From: CALXJM01 sp963930325
GTDB lineage: Bacteria > Bacillota > Clostridia > TANB77 > CAG-508
DNA: 6,170 nt
Direction of reading: 5' to 3'
Assembly: GCA_963930325.1 (NCBI GenBank)
Contig: CAWVME010000025.1
Span: forward strand, 1 to 6,170
The notes under the pieces are model-generated. The model ran no database searches. It was not told the DNA's origin and saw nothing but the letters and a program-made list of their open reading frames with translations. The translations under genes were made by a program, and so were the position numbers. Below are positions 4,479-6,170 of the stretch, in pieces (position 1 is the stretch's first letter; each line of letters begins with the position of its first letter).

Positions 4479-5102
4479 ATGCCTAAAATAGATGTGTATA
4501 ATATAGAAGGAAAAAAGGTTAGTGACATTGATTTAAAAGATGAAATATTTGGTATTACACCAAATGAAACTGTTGTACATAGTGTACTAGTAAATTATAT
4601 GGCTAACCAAAGGCAAGGAACACAAAGCACAAAAACTAGAGCAGAAGTATCTGGTGGCGGAAGAAAACCATGGAGACAAAAAGGTACTGGTAGAGCAAGA
4701 CAAGGTAGTATTAGAGCACCACAATGGATCAAAGGCGGTATTGCTTTAGGTCCAAAACCAAGATGTTACAAATACAGAGTAAATAGAAAAGAAAGACAAC
4801 TAGCAGTTAAATCTGTATTAAGTTCAAAAGTTTTAGAAAATCAATTAGTAGTACTAGACAAAATTGATTTTAACGAAATTAAAACAAAGCAAATGGTAAC
4901 AGCAATGAAAAACTTAAAGCTAGAAGGAAAAGCACTAGTTATATTACCAGAAAAAAATGAAAATGTACAAAAATCAGCAAGAAACATAGAAGGTGTAAAA
5001 ACAACATTAGTTAATACAATGAATGTGTATGACTTATTAAAATATAATAAATTAATTATCACTGTAGACACCGCTAAAAAAATTGAGGAGGTGTATGCCT
5101 AA
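4479..5102 (+). CDS. rplD: 50S ribosomal protein L4
   Basis: L4 binds 23S rRNA domain I, and its long loop lines the peptide exit tunnel. In Escherichia coli L4 also represses the S10 operon by acting on the operon leader; whether that holds here is unknown, since the Firmicutes leaders differ. The 207-residue product has the expected length. The tunnel loop is conserved: EVSGGGRKPWRQKGTGRARQGS (residues 56-77, split here as EVSGGGRKPW and RQKGTGRARQGS), then IRAPQW. Lys63, at the position where substitutions give macrolide resistance, is wild type. GAAGGAGG (4461-4468) lies 10 bases before the ATG. The stop TAA overlaps the rplW ATG by one base (TAATG), suggesting translational coupling. Confidence 0.98.
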   Translation: MPKIDVYNIEGKKVSDIDLKDEIFGITPNETVVHSVLVNYMANQRQGTQSTKTRAEVSGGGRKPWRQKGTGRARQGSIRAPQWIKGGIALGPKPRCYKYRVNRKERQLAVKSVLSSKVLENQLVVLDKIDFNEIKTKQMVTAMKNLKLEGKALVILPEKNENVQKSARNIEGVKTTLVNTMNVYDLLKYNKLIITVDTAKKIEEVYA

Positions 5103-5404
5103 TGTTGCCTGAAGATATCATTATAAAACCAATCATCACAGAGAAAAGTACTATGGAAATACAAAGCGGAAAATATACTTTCGAAGTTGCAAAAAAAGCA
5201 GGTAAAATTCAAATAGCTGCAGCCGTAGAAAAATTATTTGAAGTAAAAGTATTAAAAGTAAACACAATGAATGTAAAAGGAAAAGAAAAAAGAGTAGGAG
5301 TTCATACAGGAAAAACACCAGATTGGAAAAAGGCAATTATAACAATCGATACAAATCCTACAGATAAGAAATATAAAGATTCAATTGAAGCTTTCGGAGC
5401 ATAA
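5102..5404 (+). CDS. rplW: 50S ribosomal protein L23
   Basis: L23 sits at the exit of the peptide tunnel and is the docking site for trigger factor and the signal recognition particle. The 100-residue product is of normal length. It shows IIIKPIITEKS (residues 6-16), GKYTFEVAKKA (23-33), and the family's C-terminal extended loop (VKGKEKRVGVHTGK, about residues 58-71) ending in a WKKAIITID strand. GAGGAGGTG (5085-5093) lies inside the end of rplD, 10 bases (from GGAGG) before the ATG. The start overlaps the rplD stop by one base, so the pair is likely translated in tandem. It is followed by an unusually long gap before rplB. Confidence 0.97.
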   Translation: MLPEDIIIKPIITEKSTMEIQSGKYTFEVAKKAGKIQIAAAVEKLFEVKVLKVNTMNVKGKEKRVGVHTGKTPDWKKAIITIDTNPTDKKYKDSIEAFGA

Positions 5405-5589
5405 AAGAAAGCAAGGAATATCTAGAATGAACTAGGAAAACAAATTTTAACTAGTTTTAAAACTAGGAAAATAAAATTATAAAAATAAGAGCAAATTAAA
5501 AACAAGTATGCAAGAAAATTAAATAAAAATTTTCATGCAATTTAATAATGTAAGACGCTGTTTTTCATTTGTTTGGAAGGAGAAATAAA
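5405..5589 (+). promoter_or_regulatory. 185-nt structured spacer between rplW and rplB
   Basis: The gap is very AT-rich and contains no gene. Four CTAG tetranucleotides occur within 45 bases (5422, 5432, 5451, 5463). AACTAGGAAAA occurs twice directly (5430-5440 and 5461-5471). CTAGTTTT with AAAACTAG (5451-5466) forms a perfect 16-bp palindrome; the copy at 5431-5435 offers an alternative partner for 5450-5455. A larger hairpin joins 5509-5520 to 5528-5539, 11 of 12 positions paired with one A-A mismatch and a 7-base loop. No T-run follows either structure and no convincing promoter was found. The other gaps inside the operon are 85, 18 and -1 bases. It may be an internal control or RNA processing region. 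Confidence 0.45.
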
Positions 5590-6170
5590 ATGGGAATAAA
5601 ACACTATAAACCAATTACACCATCATTAAGAAATATGACGACCTCTACATTTGAGGAAATTACTAAGAAGACACCTGAAAAGTCACTACTTGCTACTAAA
5701 AAGAAAAAAGCAGGTAGAAATTCTTATGGTAGAATTACAGTAAGGCATCAAGGTGGTGGAAATAGACAAAAATACAGAATTATTGATTTTAAACGTAAAA
5801 AAGATGATATGTTTGCAACTTTTATTGGTATTGAATATGATCCAAATAGAAGTGCCAATATTGCATTAGTTCAATATGAGGATGGAGAAAAAGCTTATAT
5901 ATTAGCACCTGTTGGACTAAAAGATGGAGATAAAGTTGTTTCAGGACCAAATGCAGATATTCGTGTTGGAAATTGCTTACCAATTGAAAATATACCAGTA
6001 GGTACTATGATTCATAATATTGAATTAAAACCAGGTCAAGGTGGAAAAATGGTAAGGACTGCCGGAGGCGAAGCTCAACTTATGGCAAAAGAAGGTAACT
6101 ATGCACATATAAGACTTCCATCTGGAGAAATGAGATTAGTAATGGCTGTATGTAAAGCTACAATAGGAAC
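5590..6170 (+). CDS. rplB: 50S ribosomal protein L2, C-terminus cut by window edge
   Basis: L2 is a core 50S protein needed for subunit association and peptidyl transferase activity. I translated 193 codons up to the window edge. The family normally has about 276 residues, so about 80 are missing, including the conserved C-terminal histidine region. Present are GIKHYKPITPSLRNMT (residues 2-17), GRNSYGRITVRHQGGG (42-57), YRIIDFKRKKD (62-72), IEYDPNRSANIAL (81-93), GEKAYILAP (99-107) and the SH3-like part IHNIELKPGQGGKMVRTAGG (141-160). AAGGAG (5577-5582) lies 7 bases before the ATG. It is the fifth gene of the S10 operon, where rpsS would be expected next. Confidence 0.97.
   Translation, partial: MGIKHYKPITPSLRNMTTSTFEEITKKTPEKSLLATKKKKAGRNSYGRITVRHQGGGNRQKYRIIDFKRKKDDMFATFIGIEYDPNRSANIALVQYEDGEKAYILAPVGLKDGDKVVSGPNADIRVGNCLPIENIPVGTMIHNIELKPGQGGKMVRTAGGEAQLMAKEGNYAHIRLPSGEMRLVMAVCKATIG

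Noticed and set aside
4841..5336. Minus-strand open frames at 4841-5071 and 5151-5336
   Set aside because: They are antisense to rplD and rplW, with Phe/Leu/Ser-rich composition expected from the complement of A-rich coding sequence, and lack start signals.

Overview
The window looks like the chromosome of a low-GC, probably endospore-forming member of the Clostridia. The grounds are strongly AT-rich coding sequence (about 30% GC in a 60-base sample of rplC), strong GGAGG-type ribosome binding sites throughout, a spoVG gene with a SigH-like promoter, and ribosomal proteins of Firmicutes type. Genus cannot be read from this window.

Layout. (1) Positions 1-1217, minus strand: the first ~405 codons of murC, the muramate-alanine ligase of peptidoglycan synthesis; its C-terminus lies beyond the window. 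(2) 1218-1462: a divergent promoter region, with a near-consensus SigA promoter for murC and a SigH-type promoter for spoVG. (3) 1463-1780: spoVG and its terminator. (4) 1781-2102: a non-coding stretch holding a 134-bp element bounded by 11-bp inverted repeats, then an extended -10 promoter. (5) 2103-3083: three small genes I do not recognise, two on the plus strand and one on the minus strand. The second and third converge on a 30-bp perfect palindrome that probably terminates both. (6) 3084-3415: back-to-back promoters and a ~225-nt structured leader. (7) 3416-6170: the start of the S10 ribosomal protein operon, rpsJ-rplC-rplD-rplW-rplB, in canonical order, with rplB running off the end.

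How the parts work together. The S10 operon encodes S10 (also the antitermination factor NusE), L3, L4, L23 and L2. It starts from its own perfect TTGACA-17-TATAAT promoter, without tuf or fusA immediately upstream. The leader can form mutually exclusive hairpins around one shared TATCC segment, and further hairpins sit in the rpsJ-rplC and rplW-rplB gaps. These are candidate control points within the operon.

Most of the window is conventional. The least explained parts are the three small genes at 2103-3083, the inverted-repeat element at 1795-1928, and the S10 leader. I see no rRNA, tRNA, CRISPR array or insertion sequence with a transposase.
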